NCBI GenBank assembly: GCA_033239005.1
Contig: BSQZ01000015.1
Coordinates: 4,940,001 to 5,004,000 of the forward strand
Length of the DNA stretch: 64,000 nt
Direction of reading: 5' to 3'
From: Lamellibrachia satsuma
Taxonomy: Eukaryota > Annelida > Polychaeta > Sabellida > Siboglinidae
The position numbers and the translations under genes were made by a program. Below are positions 49,550-62,996 of this stretch, piece after piece. The notes under the pieces were generated by a model. It had not been told where the DNA came from. It searched no databases and saw only the letters and a list, made by a program, of their open reading frames with translations. Position 1 is the stretch's first letter. The number at the start of each line of letters is the position of its first letter.

Positions 49550-52523
49550 GGTAATCGTTTACTTAACTGGCCTAAATTATTAGGGCTTTATGCCGACGAT
49601 TTTTCCAGAATTTTTTTACCTGAATGCGTTCCTTGCACCATTCCGCATATGTTCCAGTAAAAAAAGTTCATATATTCTTTAAAAATATTGTGTTTTAGGC
49701 CACTTTTAATCAGTTTGACACATCAAAACAGCGGAGCCAATTGCATGTTAAAGATGGCGCGTGTGCGATTTGCGCATTAGTCACGCCTCGGTGCCATCAG
49801 AACCGCGAAGGCGATCTTTGTGCGTATCGAGCGCACACTTACGCATCGTAAAACATTAATTAAAAGAGAAAAAAGAGAAAGTAGGCTCAAACAATTTTAA
49901 AACGAAATAATTATAAAATAAAATATTCTCCACAGTTTTTACATTAAACGCAACATTTGTTATACAGTTAATTGTAAAGTAATTTTTCATAGTTTATTTA
50001 ATTAAATATTTGATGTTGCAAATATTATTTTTGGTGAAAGTTTTATGCTTGATATTGGATGCTATGCACATGCGCAACTACAATGGGGCATCTCATTGCA
50101 TGTCATTGTTAATATAATAAAATGTAAAAGAATGCATGGGTTAAATTATCTGTTTTTTCATGAACAAGGACTTGTTTTTGTAATTAAAAATTATACTGTT
50201 TATATTGCATGTCATGCGCATGCGCAACTACAATGGGGCATCTCATTGCATTTCATTGTTAATATAATAAAATTTTATTTCATTGAATTCATATTATCTG
50301 TCGTTTGGTGAACAAAGACTATTGTTTTTGTTATTAAAAATTATACTGTTTATATTGCATGTCATGTGCATATGCAACTTTAAAGGGACAACTCATTGCA
50401 TGTCATTGTTAACATAACTAAATTGAAAAGAATGCATGGGTTAATTATCTGTCGTTTGGTGAACAAAGGTTATTGTTTTTGTAATAAAAAATATACTGAT
50501 GATATTGCATGTCATGCGCATGCGCAACTTTAAGGAGGGATTGAAGGAGTACTTTAATTTAATTAAGTCAATTTATATAAATTTAAGTCAATTTATCTAA
50601 ATTTACAATTTAATATAATCTCTTTACATTAACATGTTCATTTAAATAATTTACTTATTTATTTATTTTATTACTTATTTAGTTTTTTCAATAATTCTAA
50701 ACTGGTGAGTAACCAAACCACATATGTATTCCTTTTGTCGTATATGCTGTGTCTATGTGCAGTTGTAGTATCACTGGATTTGTCTGAATACACATTTCTT
50801 GATCGAATGACTGATAACACATTCACAGCTCACATCCAGTGGATACACAAACCTGTGCATTCAATGTGTATTCGACGGTTATGCGCCAGTCATGGCAGTT
50901 CGTGCAAATGCCACACAATTTCTTTTGTGCAACTGCCTCGGACCGAGGCCCTCGGTGCGCGGAAGAAAGCCACATGACGTAAATACTTACTAAATAGTGT
51001 TATTATTTAGGCTTGGACAAGGATTTCCTACAGCAATTTACCTTATTTCTGCCAAGCAGCAGTATGAGTTACACCAGCAGACACCTTTAAAACACCATTG
51101 CTACTTAGTGATTTTCCTTCAAATAAATATAAGAAACTTTTACAATAGTTGGTTCATGGAGTTCTTTACATATAACTGGCCATTGATGGTAATGATAATG
51201 AAACTGACAATGATGGCTTGTAATGATAATGAAAAGTTATGTAGTCCCATAATGATAATAATACATTAAATGTATTATTATTCAGGTTTCTTAGAGGGAT
51301 GGAGTCATCATAGAGTATTCAGTATCCTTGCCACAATAATTACGTAAAAACATAATTTTTTTGTTTTTACGTAATTATTGTGGCAAGGATACTGAATACT
51401 CTATGACTCCATCCCTCTAAGAAAGCTGAATAACTGTAAACTGTTGTGTTTTATTTATTACACGCCAAAATCACACTAGCAGTTACAATAGTGTAGCACG
51501 TTGATTAATTAATTATTAATATGTTAATTAACGTTATATATTTTGCTGAACGTAATGAAAGGATGCTTTTAATTCACATGTATTATGAGAAAGTAATTAA
51601 TGTTATTTAATATGAACAATTAAAATTGTTTCTGAGCTATATCTTCTTCTTCCCATTAATCACTGGCAAGGCGGTACTACATCACGATTTCTCCGAATGA
51701 TATTTCTGTGAAAAAGGACAACACAGAATACCTCCCTACCTCCCTCCCAACAATACCCCTCCCCATCAGAAGAAAACCATGTAGACATGCAATATCAGCA
51801 TAATTATAAAAAAAACTTTTGTTCACCAAACGACAGATAATTTAACCCCTGCATTCTTTTAAATTTAATTATATTAACAATGACATACAATGAATTGTCC
51901 CTTTAAAGATGCACATGACAGTCAATATTATCAGTATGTTTTAATTACAAAAACAATAACCTTTGCTCACCAAACGACAGATAAGTTAACCCATGCATTC
52001 TTTTTAATTTAATTATATTAATTTTCATAAAAATAATATTTGCAACATCAAATATTTAATTAAATAAATATGAAATATTACGTTAGAAGTGACTGTATGT
52101 GCTCTACAAATATTGCGTTTAATATAAAAACTGTAGAGAATGTTTTAATTTTTTTTCTAGAATTTCTTCGCTTGAAACATTTTTGGAGCCTATTTTCTCA
52201 ATTTTGTTCTCTTAATTTTTTTTACGTTGTGTAATTGTATGCCCAATACACACAAAGATCGCCTTCGCGGTTCTGATGGCACCGAGGCGTGACTAATGCG
52301 CAAATCGCACACGTGCCATCTTTAACATGCAATCGGCTCCGCTGTTTTGATGTGTCAAACTGATTAAAAGTGGCCTAAAACACAATATTTTTAAAGAATA
52401 TATGAACTTTTTTTACTGGAACATATGCGGAATGGTGCAAGGAACGCATTCAGGTAAAAAAATTCTGGAAAAATCGTCGGCATAAAGCCCTAATAATTTA
52501 GGCCAGTTAAGTAAACGATTACC
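49550..52523. mobile_element. Foldback-type element with long terminal inverted repeats
   Basis: The ends are 'ggtaatcgtttacttaactg' and its complement 'cagttaagtaaacgattacc'. Inverted homology continues inward for several hundred bp ('gcctcggtgccatcagaacc' at 49,786 against 52,269-52,288), with diverged subterminal repeats beyond. The left arm carries about four tandem 160-bp repeats (50,045-50,535) with 'catgcgcatgcgcaact'; related inverted copies lie at 51,820-52,020. The centre has no recognisable transposase; the 90-codon frame at 50705 has no known domain. It lies between two direct 2.2-kb histone segments, so no simple target duplication can be read. It is probably non-autonomous. Confidence 0.85.
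51278..51433. repeat. Long central hairpin inside the foldback element
   Basis: Arms of about 73 bp ('ttcttagagggatggagtc' ... 'attacgtaaaaac') are near-perfect complements with a loop of about 11 nt. The left arm has three extra bases (cat). Confidence 0.9.
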
Positions 52524-52728
52524 AAAATTATGTATGGGATGTGCGTGTAGAGCTGTGAAATAGCGGAAGCGCGTTGCCGCATTGGACGAATTTTTGCAGA
52601 CTGTGGCCTTGTCTGTCGGAGGGCGCGAGGACTAACAGTAAATAGATAGAAGGGTGCGACTGAAGAATAGGATGCGCAGTGAAGAAATAAATGCGATGAA
52701 AGCAATTCTCTTTTGTGAAAATGTGGGT

Positions 52729-52744
52729 GGCTCTGAAAAGAGCC
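52729..52744 (-). terminator. Histone mRNA 3' stem-loop (H4, third copy)
   Basis: Canonical sequence, 34 bp after the stop. Confidence 0.97.
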
Positions 52745-52778
52745 GTTTGTTGCGATCGGTGCCGCCAGCAGTGACAAT

Positions 52779-53114
<336 letters not shown>

Positions 53115-53145
53115 TTAACGAATGATTAGGCAGGCGGCCGCAGCT

Positions 53146-53152
53146 CTTTATA
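53146..53152 (-). promoter_or_regulatory. TATA box of H4, third copy
   Basis: Sense TATAAAG, 56 bp upstream of the ATG. Confidence 0.85.
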
Positions 53153-53643
53153 GCGAGAAAAGCGCGCGTCCTTTGTCGAACAACACGGACTTCAGAGTAG
53201 TAGACGCAAACACGGACCGCGGAGTAGGTGGCTAGAGGAACACGGACCGCAGTGTAGTACCGCAGTACGTCGCGATTATTTGTGCGTGGTAGTTTGCGCG
53301 CGCGCGCGCGCTGAAATTTTAGCGCCGACCGACCGACCGACCGACCAACCAACCGTTTCCTTTGTCTTTTCAGCAGAAACTGCGGAAAACGATCGGTCAT
53401 TTCAAAGTTTTAACATAGAAAAGATATTGTGTAATCAGGAGAAATAGCTGCGAGGCGACCATTGTTTGTTCGACGTCTATTCAACGAAAGGGGATTTTAC
53501 TTAGATAATGCACCGTTCTTCCGTATCATAATTATTGCGACAAGTGTTCATGGCAAAGTGCACGTTTGACAAACACGAATTTGGCCAGTACTGTTTCCAT
53601 GCGACCAATCGAGATATGTTGCTATCTTTTTGTCACATTCGCG

Positions 53644-53703
53644 ATATACGTAGAGAAACTATGACTTGTACGTACATACAAGTCATAGTTTCTCTACGTA
53701 TAT
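53644..53703. repeat. Perfect 27-bp inverted repeat upstream of H4, third copy
   Basis: Same perfect hairpin as at 48430-48489. Confidence 0.95.
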
Positions 53704-54973
53704 TGCGAACTGTGAGAACCTATAGGTTTTCAAAAATAAATCCCTGCAACATAACAATCACGTATTGCAACCGAAATACGAAATAATTTCAAGGCTACAC
53801 CACTGCTCCATTTGGGGCTACGTAGCAAAGTTTAGCCGCGCATTCCGTGAAATATATAGTGGCAATTCGCCATTGTGAGAATGGCAGCATTCCGTGGAGA
53901 ACGGAAATATTCTTGCGATACGGGTAGACGTGTAAAGAAAAGCTCGTTCGACATTCTTCCCACAACAGGCGAAAACGTAAACAAACAAGGTAGCCGATAC
54001 CAGAACAAAGAGTTGCTATTTCGCAACCCGGCGGTTAGGCCATCCATTGCAACTCGATCATTGTTGAAATTGGATTGAAATGAACATGTCCCGTGCAATT
54101 CAAACGCTTTGTTAAATGGACAAAGTAACGGAAAGAAAGTAACACATTTTGCTAATTAAGTAACAGGAAAAGGGAACTGGAAAGAACGTAACACATTATG
54201 CTAGGGAAAAATGGCACTTATTTTTAAGTTTCAAAATTTAAATGTTATTACTGATTTGTGGTGTAGGCAAGTTAACCCATTCAGTTCAGTCGTGGAAGCC
54301 ACTGGGGTCATTCTTGGAACACAGGATAATGCAATTATGACGCCATTGCAGCTAGATGCTATTCTGTTCATTATTCGAATCATGTTAATTATTCTAACCA
54401 TGAATGCCCTTTGTATTACAGTATAAATCAGTGTTTCACAAATAAATGTATGCATGTATGTATGTATGTATGTATGTATACATATGAATTTCAAGACACA
54501 CAAAAATACTTTTATAATGTATAAAAAATGGTAAAAATTAAACTAACCTGTTAGCTTAGCTTATTTCCTGTTACTGTCCTTCCAACATTTGTTGTATACA
54601 CATTCATGGACAAAACTGGATCTAATTAAAACGTGCGTGTGGATGACGGGGCGGCTGTTGGCTGACACATACCCTCTACAACACAGGTTACTGATGAAGT
54701 AAGTGAGTGGAACATTTCTTATGGAAACGGCAGCATAAAGTTTGTTCGTTAGTAAAAAACGTGTTAAACTAGTGAATGGGTGGCTTGACGCTTCACCAGC
54801 GACCTGTCCCACTACTTGTGTATCGGCTAACCTAATACAGTGTAATGTTGAGTCGGTAAAAAAAGAAGTGGATATCGGTGCACAGGAGAGCAGTGGTGGC
54901 CAGCAGATGCCTACACGAGAACACACACAACCTAAGCGACAAGTAGTTATTACTCTTTCGTGAGAAAGTGGTT

Positions 54974-54989
54974 GGCTCTGAAAAGAGCC
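54974..54989 (-). terminator. Histone mRNA 3' stem-loop (H2B, second intact copy)
   Basis: Canonical sequence, 30 bp after the H2B stop. Confidence 0.97.
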
Positions 54990-55018
54990 GTTTGTTTTCG
55001 TAGCGTAACTGTAACGCT

Positions 55019-55390
55019 TTAACGGGTGCTCGTGTACTTCGTGACGGCCTTCGTTCCCTCGCTGACGGCGTGCTTGGCGAGCTCACCGGGCAGCAGCAGA
55101 CGGACAGCGGTCTGGATCTCGCGGCTCGTGATCGTCGAGCGCTTGTTGTAGTGGGCGAGACGAGAAGACTCGGCGGCGATGCGCTCGAAGATGTCATTCA
55201 CGAACGAATTCATGATGCTCATTGCCTTGCTCGAGATACCGGTGTCAGGGTGCACCTGCTTCAGAACCTTGTAGATGTAGATTCCGTAGCTCTCCCTCCT
55301 TCGCCTGCGATGCTTCTTGTCGCCGCTGCGAGGCGTCTTTGTCTTGCTGACGGCCTTCTTGGCGCCCTTCGATGCTGCTTTAGGAGGCAT
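55019..55390 (-). CDS. H2B: Histone H2B, second intact copy
   Basis: The 123-residue protein is identical to the unit A H2B. Its start is the ATG at 55390, and the sequence upstream in frame is the divergent promoter. The stem-loop is at 54974 and the TATA (sense TATAAAAG) at 55447-55454. Confidence 0.98.
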   Translation of the reverse strand: MPPKAASKGAKKAVSKTKTPRSGDKKHRRRRRESYGIYIYKVLKQVHPDTGISSKAMSIMNSFVNDIFERIAAESSRLAHYNKRSTITSREIQTAVRLLLPGELAKHAVSEGTKAVTKYTSTR

Positions 55391-55655
55391 GATGTCGTAG
55401 TAGTCGTATGAATACGTAGAACTGCCGGCGCAAATCAGCCGCGCAGCTTTTATAGCGCGCTACGTGTGCCGAGGGGTGGACGTTACGGTCACGTGGTCGT
55501 TGCGGCGACGCGGTGATCTTTTGGCGCGCTGTTAGCCCGCGACGTTCAGCTCGGCACGCCGCTGTCGTATAAAAGCACGACTGGGCCGTAGCTGTGGCAT
55601 TCTCTGGTATCTCATCAGTTGTGTGTAGTCGTTTCACGTTCGTAGCACAGCAATA
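55391..55655. promoter_or_regulatory. Divergent H2B/H2A promoter, second copy
   Basis: 265 bp with the H2B TATA at 55447-55454 and the H2A TATA at 55568-55575. Same length as unit A, with only a few base differences. Confidence 0.85.
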
Positions 55656-56030
55656 ATGTCTGGACGCGGCAAAGGAGGAAAGGCGAAGGGAAAGAGCAAA
55701 ACTCGTTCTTCTCGTGCCGGACTTCAGTTCCCCGTCGGTCGTATTCACCGCCATCTGCGCAAGGGCAACTACGCCCAGCGCGTCGGAGCCGGAGCGCCCG
55801 TCTACCTGGCTGCCGTCATGGAGTATCTGGCTGCCGAGGTTCTCGAGCTGGCAGGAAACGCCGCCCGTGACAACAAGAAGTCGAGGATCATCCCCCGTCA
55901 CCTGCAGCTCGCCATCCGCAACGACGAGGAGTTGAACAAGCTTCTGTCTGGCGTAACCATCGCCCAGGGTGGTGTACTGCCCAACATCCAGGCCGTGCTT
56001 CTGCCGAAAAAGACCCAGAAGGCCCACTAA
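55656..56030 (+). CDS. H2A: Histone H2A, second intact copy
   Basis: The 124-residue H2A has the same protein as unit A and a silent change in the tail (AAG to AAA). Its last codons are again the start of a duplicated 3' flank. Confidence 0.98.
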   Translation: MSGRGKGGKAKGKSKTRSSRAGLQFPVGRIHRHLRKGNYAQRVGAGAPVYLAAVMEYLAAEVLELAGNAARDNKKSRIIPRHLQLAIRNDEELNKLLSGVTIAQGGVLPNIQAVLLPKKTQKAH

Positions 56031-56064
56031 GCGACGCGCAGTCTTCGTCACTCGAAACACAAAC

Positions 56065-56080
56065 GGCTCTTTTCAGAGCC
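56065..56080 (+). terminator. Histone mRNA 3' stem-loop (H2A, second copy)
   Basis: Canonical GGCTCTTTTCAGAGCC. Confidence 0.97.
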
Positions 56081-56974
56081 AACCACATCCTCAAAGAGGG
56101 GTATCTGCTATTCATTGCTATCGTGTTGCTGTTTTAATGTTTGGTCGTTCGAGCAAACCCTGCTCCTACAATAGAAACTTCCAACCCGCATCTCGCTAAT
56201 CCATGTAATCCAACATTCTTCTACATCAATTGACTTTCCACTTTGTCCAACTTCGTCTCTTTTACGTTCATATTGCAGTCGCTTAATCTATGTCCACTTT
56301 TCTTTTTGCTGTCGCTATGATTCGCATTCAAGCGCAGTACAATAGAAGCTACCCGAAATAATATAACTCTTACATAGGCATGTTATGATTAAGACCCCAT
56401 TTCAGTTTGGTCACTGCTTGCAATACATTTGCGCAATGTGCCGCTTACACCTCAAATTTACGCTTGCAAATAAGTATCTACTCGTTCGCTAAAACGACAA
56501 CTACTAGATTCGTGTACCGCGGGAGAACACGCCGTTCTCGTCCAGAGTCTTTGATGCGTCTGACTGGTTAATCTAATCACAAATGCAGTTAACTACCGAG
56601 GTGAAACACTAACTTATTTCATCTCGTTTTTGCTAAAGCGCTGCAAGCAAGCAAGTTTAGCCAGCCGACGGTCGGCGGCTCACATGCAGACCGGTAACAT
56701 TGTTCACGCAGAATCATTGATACAATATTCTAGCGGGGTATCCCATTTCACCTGCTGATATTACGCGAATTTCGCCGCCTACTCTGCATTTGGATAGCTT
56801 TCCTATTCCGCCTACTATCAGCGATACACCTTCTCGGTACGCCCATTCTGATATTACTCCCACTTCACCTACTCTGCATTAGGATAACTCCTATCCAACT
56901 AAAATCATCATTTACATGTATTACCCAGAAGGCCCACTAAGCGACGCGCAGTCTTCGTCACTCGAAACACAAAC

Positions 56975-56990
56975 GGCTCTTTTCAGAGCT
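56975..56990 (+). terminator. Orphan variant stem-loop, second copy
   Basis: GGCTCTTTTCAGAGCT, the same C-to-T change as at 43541. Confidence 0.9.
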
Positions 56991-57829
56991 AACCACATCC
57001 TCAAAGAGGGATATCTGCTATTCATTGCTATCGTGTTGCTGTTTTAATTTTTGGTCGTTCGAGCAAACCCTGCTCCTACAATAGAAACTTCCAACCCGCA
57101 TCTCGCTAATCCATGTAATCCAACATTCTTCTACATCAATTGACTTTCCACTTTGTCCAACTTCGTCTCTTTTACGCTCATATTGCAGTCGCTTAATCTA
57201 TGTCCACTTTTCTTTTTGCTGTCGCTATGATTCGCATTCAAGCGCAGTACAATAGAAGCTACCCGAAATAATATAACTTTACATAGGCATGTTATGATTA
57301 AGACCCTATTTCAGTTTGGTCACTGCATGCAATACATTTGAGCAATGTGCCGCTTACACCTCAAATTTACGCTTGCAAATAAGTATCTACTCGTTCGCTA
57401 AAACGACAACTACTAGATTCGTGTACCGCGGGAGAACACGCCGTTCTCGTCCAGAGTCTTTGACGTGTCTGACTGGTTAATCTAATCACAAATGCAGTTA
57501 ACTACGGAGGTGAAACACTAACTTCTCTCATCTCGTTTTTGCTAAAGCGCTGCAAGCAAGCAAGTTTAGCCAGCCGACGGTCGGCGGCTCACATGCAGAC
57601 CGGTAACATTGTTCACGCAGAATCATTGATACAATATTCTAGCGGGGTATCCCATTTCACCTGCTGATATTACGCGAATGTCGCCGCCTACTCTGCATTT
57701 GGATAGCTCTCCTATTTCGCCTACTATCAGCGATACACCCTCTCGGTACGCCCATTCTGATATTACTCCCACTTCACCTACTCTGCATTAGGATAACTCC
57801 TATCCAACCGAAATCATCATTTACATGTA

Positions 57830-59176
57830 ATACTTGTTTAAAACAATTATTAATGTAGAAAATGCGTTGCAGAAATCAGACCGATTTTCAATAGTTAAAT
57901 GTGAGTGCTGTCAACGTTTACTAAATCGAGAGAGAACTTAGACTTAACGAGTTCTGCAAAGCCACTGTTTCTACTGAATTGCTAAACGAAGCCAAATCCA
58001 GTTATCCTTTGATCACGTGGAAGCGAAACCACGTACATGTAGCTAGTAGACCAACTGGTTGAAGAGTAGGCAAAGTCGGAGTAGGCATTAATTGGGCAGT
58101 AGGCGAACTGGGAATCTGTCTCGGATTTAGCCATAAAATGAAGAGTAGGCGAATGGGCATGAATCATTCTAGCATATGAGTAATGCTTTTTGTCTACAGA
58201 ACAAGACAGTTGATAGGATACTACAGGTCATTTCCAGATCATCGCACGGCCGCTATGCAGACATGCAACACGCGCTGGTTGGCTGTTGCAACAGAATTTT
58301 AAGACACGTACGTCGGACGTTAGTTCTTGTCGAGCGTCAGACGTTGGGCGTCATCAATTTACCATGACAACACAACTATGTCTCGCTTTCGCAACGGAAC
58401 GCGTTCGACATGCGAACGTTTTACCTTACGGAGACGAAACACTGGACGCGCGTAAAAATATATACGGCGGCGAAGCGATTCGAATAATGGACACAGTGTG
58501 CTGCTAGGGTGACTTAAATGAGGCTGACGCATCGTCTAACGCAATAACGGCACCTGTCTAGGATCCGGGCCAACCTCTTGTTCGCTACTGTAAATATATA
58601 ATAATGTGCAACAGCAAGTATGTGTTTATGTGTAAAATATTAAACATGTTGTGTGTAAAAGTATAACGGTTATGCCTATCGGCGCTCGAATGTGCAAACT
58701 TGGATCACTTCAAGTGGCATCTTTCGCGTTGTCATGCAAAATAACATCGCCTATAAAATCGCTATCACGCACTTGATTGGGGACACAGCAGTATTTTTAC
58801 AAATATATTTGAAAACGTGGAATACGGACACATCTATAGACTACAACGACATTATGATGTGCCAAGATTTAAATTCCTACTAGACGGCTGCCAACGTATG
58901 TGTCAGTGACTGTAGGGTATTGTGCGCAGCAAGAAGACACTTCAGATAATTATTATAATGGTTAGGTGAGGGGGTGACTTGTTTGTGGACACAAGGTGGT
59001 TACAAAACGGACATACCGCACCTGCAGATAACTATGCTCCGCGTATTATTGTTGTTGTATTTTTAATGGTAAAAATCAAGTGGGCCGGTATTCTAGACGA
59101 GCACTCGCAACGACAAACAATCAAACAAGCAAACACCACAAGACGAGGTAGCAGTCTCTTATATGAGAAGTTGGTT
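57830..59176. other. H2A-H3 spacer, second copy
   Basis: No recognisable gene. It contains the AGTAGGC cluster (58,065-58,150), the unit landmark at 58,561 and the recurring 63-codon frame (58692-58883). Confidence 0.6.
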
Positions 59177-59192
59177 GGCTCTGAAAAGAGCC
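59177..59192 (-). terminator. Histone mRNA 3' stem-loop (H3, third copy)
   Basis: Canonical sequence, 41 bp after the stop. Confidence 0.97.
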
Positions 59193-59232
59193 GTTTGTTT
59201 CGTAAGTGAGACGAGTGACGCTACACGTACAT

Positions 59233-59705
<473 letters not shown>

Positions 59706-60962
59706 GTGTCGCTGTCGCCGGCTGGCCTCGCTGGCGGGAGAGGTGTGCATGTCTTCGATTGGCTGCCGCGTTGGGGGCGGAGTTTCTTTCGAGCCCCTTC
59801 CGGTGTTGCGATTGTTGCAATGTTTTCGTTAACTCTTCTTTTTGCGTTAACTTTACACGAAGCTAACGTTTTAACCACTGTTTTCGAGTACCGCGCCGTA
59901 CACGATACTTTTGCGGTAGAAAACTTGGTCGACAAACTTACGAAAGGTGCGCACGACACAAAAGTGTCTTGTTAGCTCCGAGTTGCTGCTATATATAATT
60001 CACTGAACAAGTGCGCGCTTTTTCGGAGGCGGGACTTATTTCGAGCCCCTTCCGGTTAGCGGTTCAGTTGCCAGGCGGACTGACAACATTAAATTGTACC
60101 TATATAGGCTTTGACATTGTTTTTACTGATACGCTAGGCGTATTATCCGTAACAGTTGGACAACAGTAGAGCGAACAGAGGTGTGAATACATACAACACG
60201 ATTGTCCACGTATTACGCGATTCATAAAACGTGTGGACAGGTCGACGCTAGCTGTAAACGAAGATTCAGCTGTAATTCTCGGCATATCAGTAAAATGCTG
60301 TTGGCAGTGGACATCATTGAGTTGTTGGGACGTGTTTCTTGTGGGTTAATTTCAGACTGTGCATAATTATTGTGACATGCGCCATCCAATTAATGGTTCC
60401 GTCAGTTAATCATTAAATCGGCAAGCCATACATTTCTGAGCTAAAAATCGACATCTTCAAACTTCCCAGACGATGCATAACATACTGCATAAACGAAGTA
60501 ATTTATTAATGACAAGAAGGAACCTGTATGAATAAAAAAATTAGCACTACAGTGGGGCCTACAATTTCGCAAAACCAGACACGCGATTTTTCTGACAATA
60601 CTGTTTACAATAAATGTATGCGTCTTTTATGTAGGTCATTACAGATAATTTGTTGGAAGTGGCGGTTAGGCGAAAAGCAGTTAATGGCACGTGGTAGGAT
60701 CACACGAAATCGTATCGCTACTACGCAAGATATACACAGCTTGGCCAAGTAACATAAAAAATTATGTATGGGATGTGCGTGTAGAGCTGTGAAATAGCGG
60801 AAGCGCGTTGCCGCATTGGACGAATTTTTGCAGACTGTGGCCTTGTCTGTCGGAGGGCGCGAGGACTAACAGTAAATAGATAGAAGGGTGCGACTGAAGA
60901 ATAGGATGCGCAGTGAAGAAATAAATGCGATGAAAGCAATTCTCTTTTGTGAAAATGTGGGT

Positions 60963-60978
60963 GGCTCTGAAAAGAGCC
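60963..60978 (-). terminator. Histone mRNA 3' stem-loop (H4, fourth copy)
   Basis: Canonical sequence, 34 bp after the stop. Confidence 0.97.
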
Positions 60979-61012
60979 GTTTGTTGCGATCGGTGCCGCC
61001 AGCAGTGACAAT

Positions 61013-61348
<336 letters not shown>

Positions 61349-61379
61349 TTAACGAATGATTAGGCAGGCGGCCGCAGCT

Positions 61380-61386
61380 CTTTATA
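61380..61386 (-). promoter_or_regulatory. TATA box of H4, fourth copy
   Basis: Sense TATAAAG, 56 bp upstream of the ATG. Confidence 0.85.
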
Positions 61387-61877
61387 GCGAGAAAAGCGCG
61401 CGCGTCCTTTGTCGAACAACACGGACTTCAGAGTAGTAGACGCGAACACGGACCGCGGAGTAGGTGGCTAGAGGAACACGGACCGCAGTGTAGTACCGCA
61501 GTACGTCGCGATTATTTGTGCGTGGTAGTTTGCGCGCGCGCGCGCTGAAATTTTAGCGCCGACCGACCGACCGACCGACCAACCAACCGTTTCCTTTGTC
61601 TTTTCAGCAGAAACTGCGGAAAACGATCGGTCATTTCAAAGTTTTAACATAGAAAAGATATTGTGTAATCAGGAGAAATAGCTGCGAGGCGACCATTGTT
61701 TGTTCGACGTCTATTCAACGAAAGGGGATTTTACTTAGATAATGCACCGTTCTTCCGTATCATAATTATTGCGACAAGTGTTCATGGCAAAGTGCACGTT
61801 TGACAAACACGAATTTGGCCAGTACTGTTTCCATGCGACCAATCGAGATATGTTGCTATCTTTTTGTCACATTCGCG

Positions 61878-61937
61878 ATATACGTAGAGAAACTATGACT
61901 TGTACGTACATACAAGTCATAGTTTCTCTACGTATAT
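61878..61937. repeat. Perfect 27-bp inverted repeat upstream of H4, fourth copy
   Basis: Same perfect hairpin as at 48430-48489. Confidence 0.95.
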
Positions 61938-62996
61938 TGCGAACTGTGAGAACCTATAGGTTTTCAAAAAATAAATCCCTGCAACATAACAATCACGTAT
62001 TGCAACCGAAATACGAAATAATTTCAAGGCTACACCACTGCTCCATTTGGGGCTACGTAGCAAAGTTTAGCCGCGCATTCCGTGAAATATATAGTGGCAA
62101 TTCGCCATTGTGAGAATGGCAGCATTCCGTGGAGAACGGAAATATTCTTGCGATACGGGTAGACGTGTAAAGAAAAGCTCGTTCGACATTCTTCCCACAA
62201 CAGGCGAAAACGTAAACAAACAAGGTAGCCGATACCAGAACAAAGAGTTGCTATTTCGCAACCCGGCGGTTAGGCCATCCATTGCAACTCGATCATTGTT
62301 GAAATTGGATTGAAATGAACATGTCCCGTGCAATTCAAACGCTTTGTTAAATGGACAAAGTAACGGAAAGAAAGTAACACATTTTGCTAATTAAGTAACA
62401 GGAAAAGGGAACTGGAAAGAACGTAACACATTATGCTAGGGAAAAATGGCACTTATTTTTAAGTTTCAAAATTTAAATGTTATTACTGATTTGTGGTGTA
62501 GGCAAGTTAACCCATTCAGTTCAGTCGTGGAAGCCACTGGGGTCATTCTTGGAACACAGGATAATGCAATTATGACGCCATTGCAGCTAGATGCTATTCT
62601 GTTCATTATTCGAATCATGTTAATTATTCTAACCATGAATGCCCTTTGTATTACAGTATAAATCAGTGTTTCACAAATAAATGTATGCATGTATGCATGT
62701 ATGTATGTATGTATACATATGAATTTCAAGACACCAAAAAATACTTTTATAATGTATAAAAATGGTAAAAATTAAACTAACCTGTTAGCTTAGCTTATTT
62801 CCTGTTACTGTCCTTCCAACATTTGTTGTATACACATTCATGGGCAAAACTGGATCTAATTAAAACGTGTCTGTTGATGACGGGGCGGCTGTTGGCTGAC
62901 ACATACCCTCTACAACACAGGTTACTGATGAAGTAAGTGAGTGGAACATTTCTTATGGAAACGGCAGCATAAAGTTTGTTCGTTAGTAAGAAGACG

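Larger units (their letters stand above)
56013..57829 (+). repeat. 910-bp tandem duplication of the H2A 3' flank, second copy
   Basis: Copies start at 56013 and 56923. The arrangement and the copy-specific differences match unit A, so the duplication predates spread of the repeat unit. Confidence 0.95.

Noticed and set aside
50705..50977. Possible transposase in the foldback element
   Set aside because: The 90-codon frame begins with a hydrophobic stretch and has no catalytic motif of any transposase that I know.
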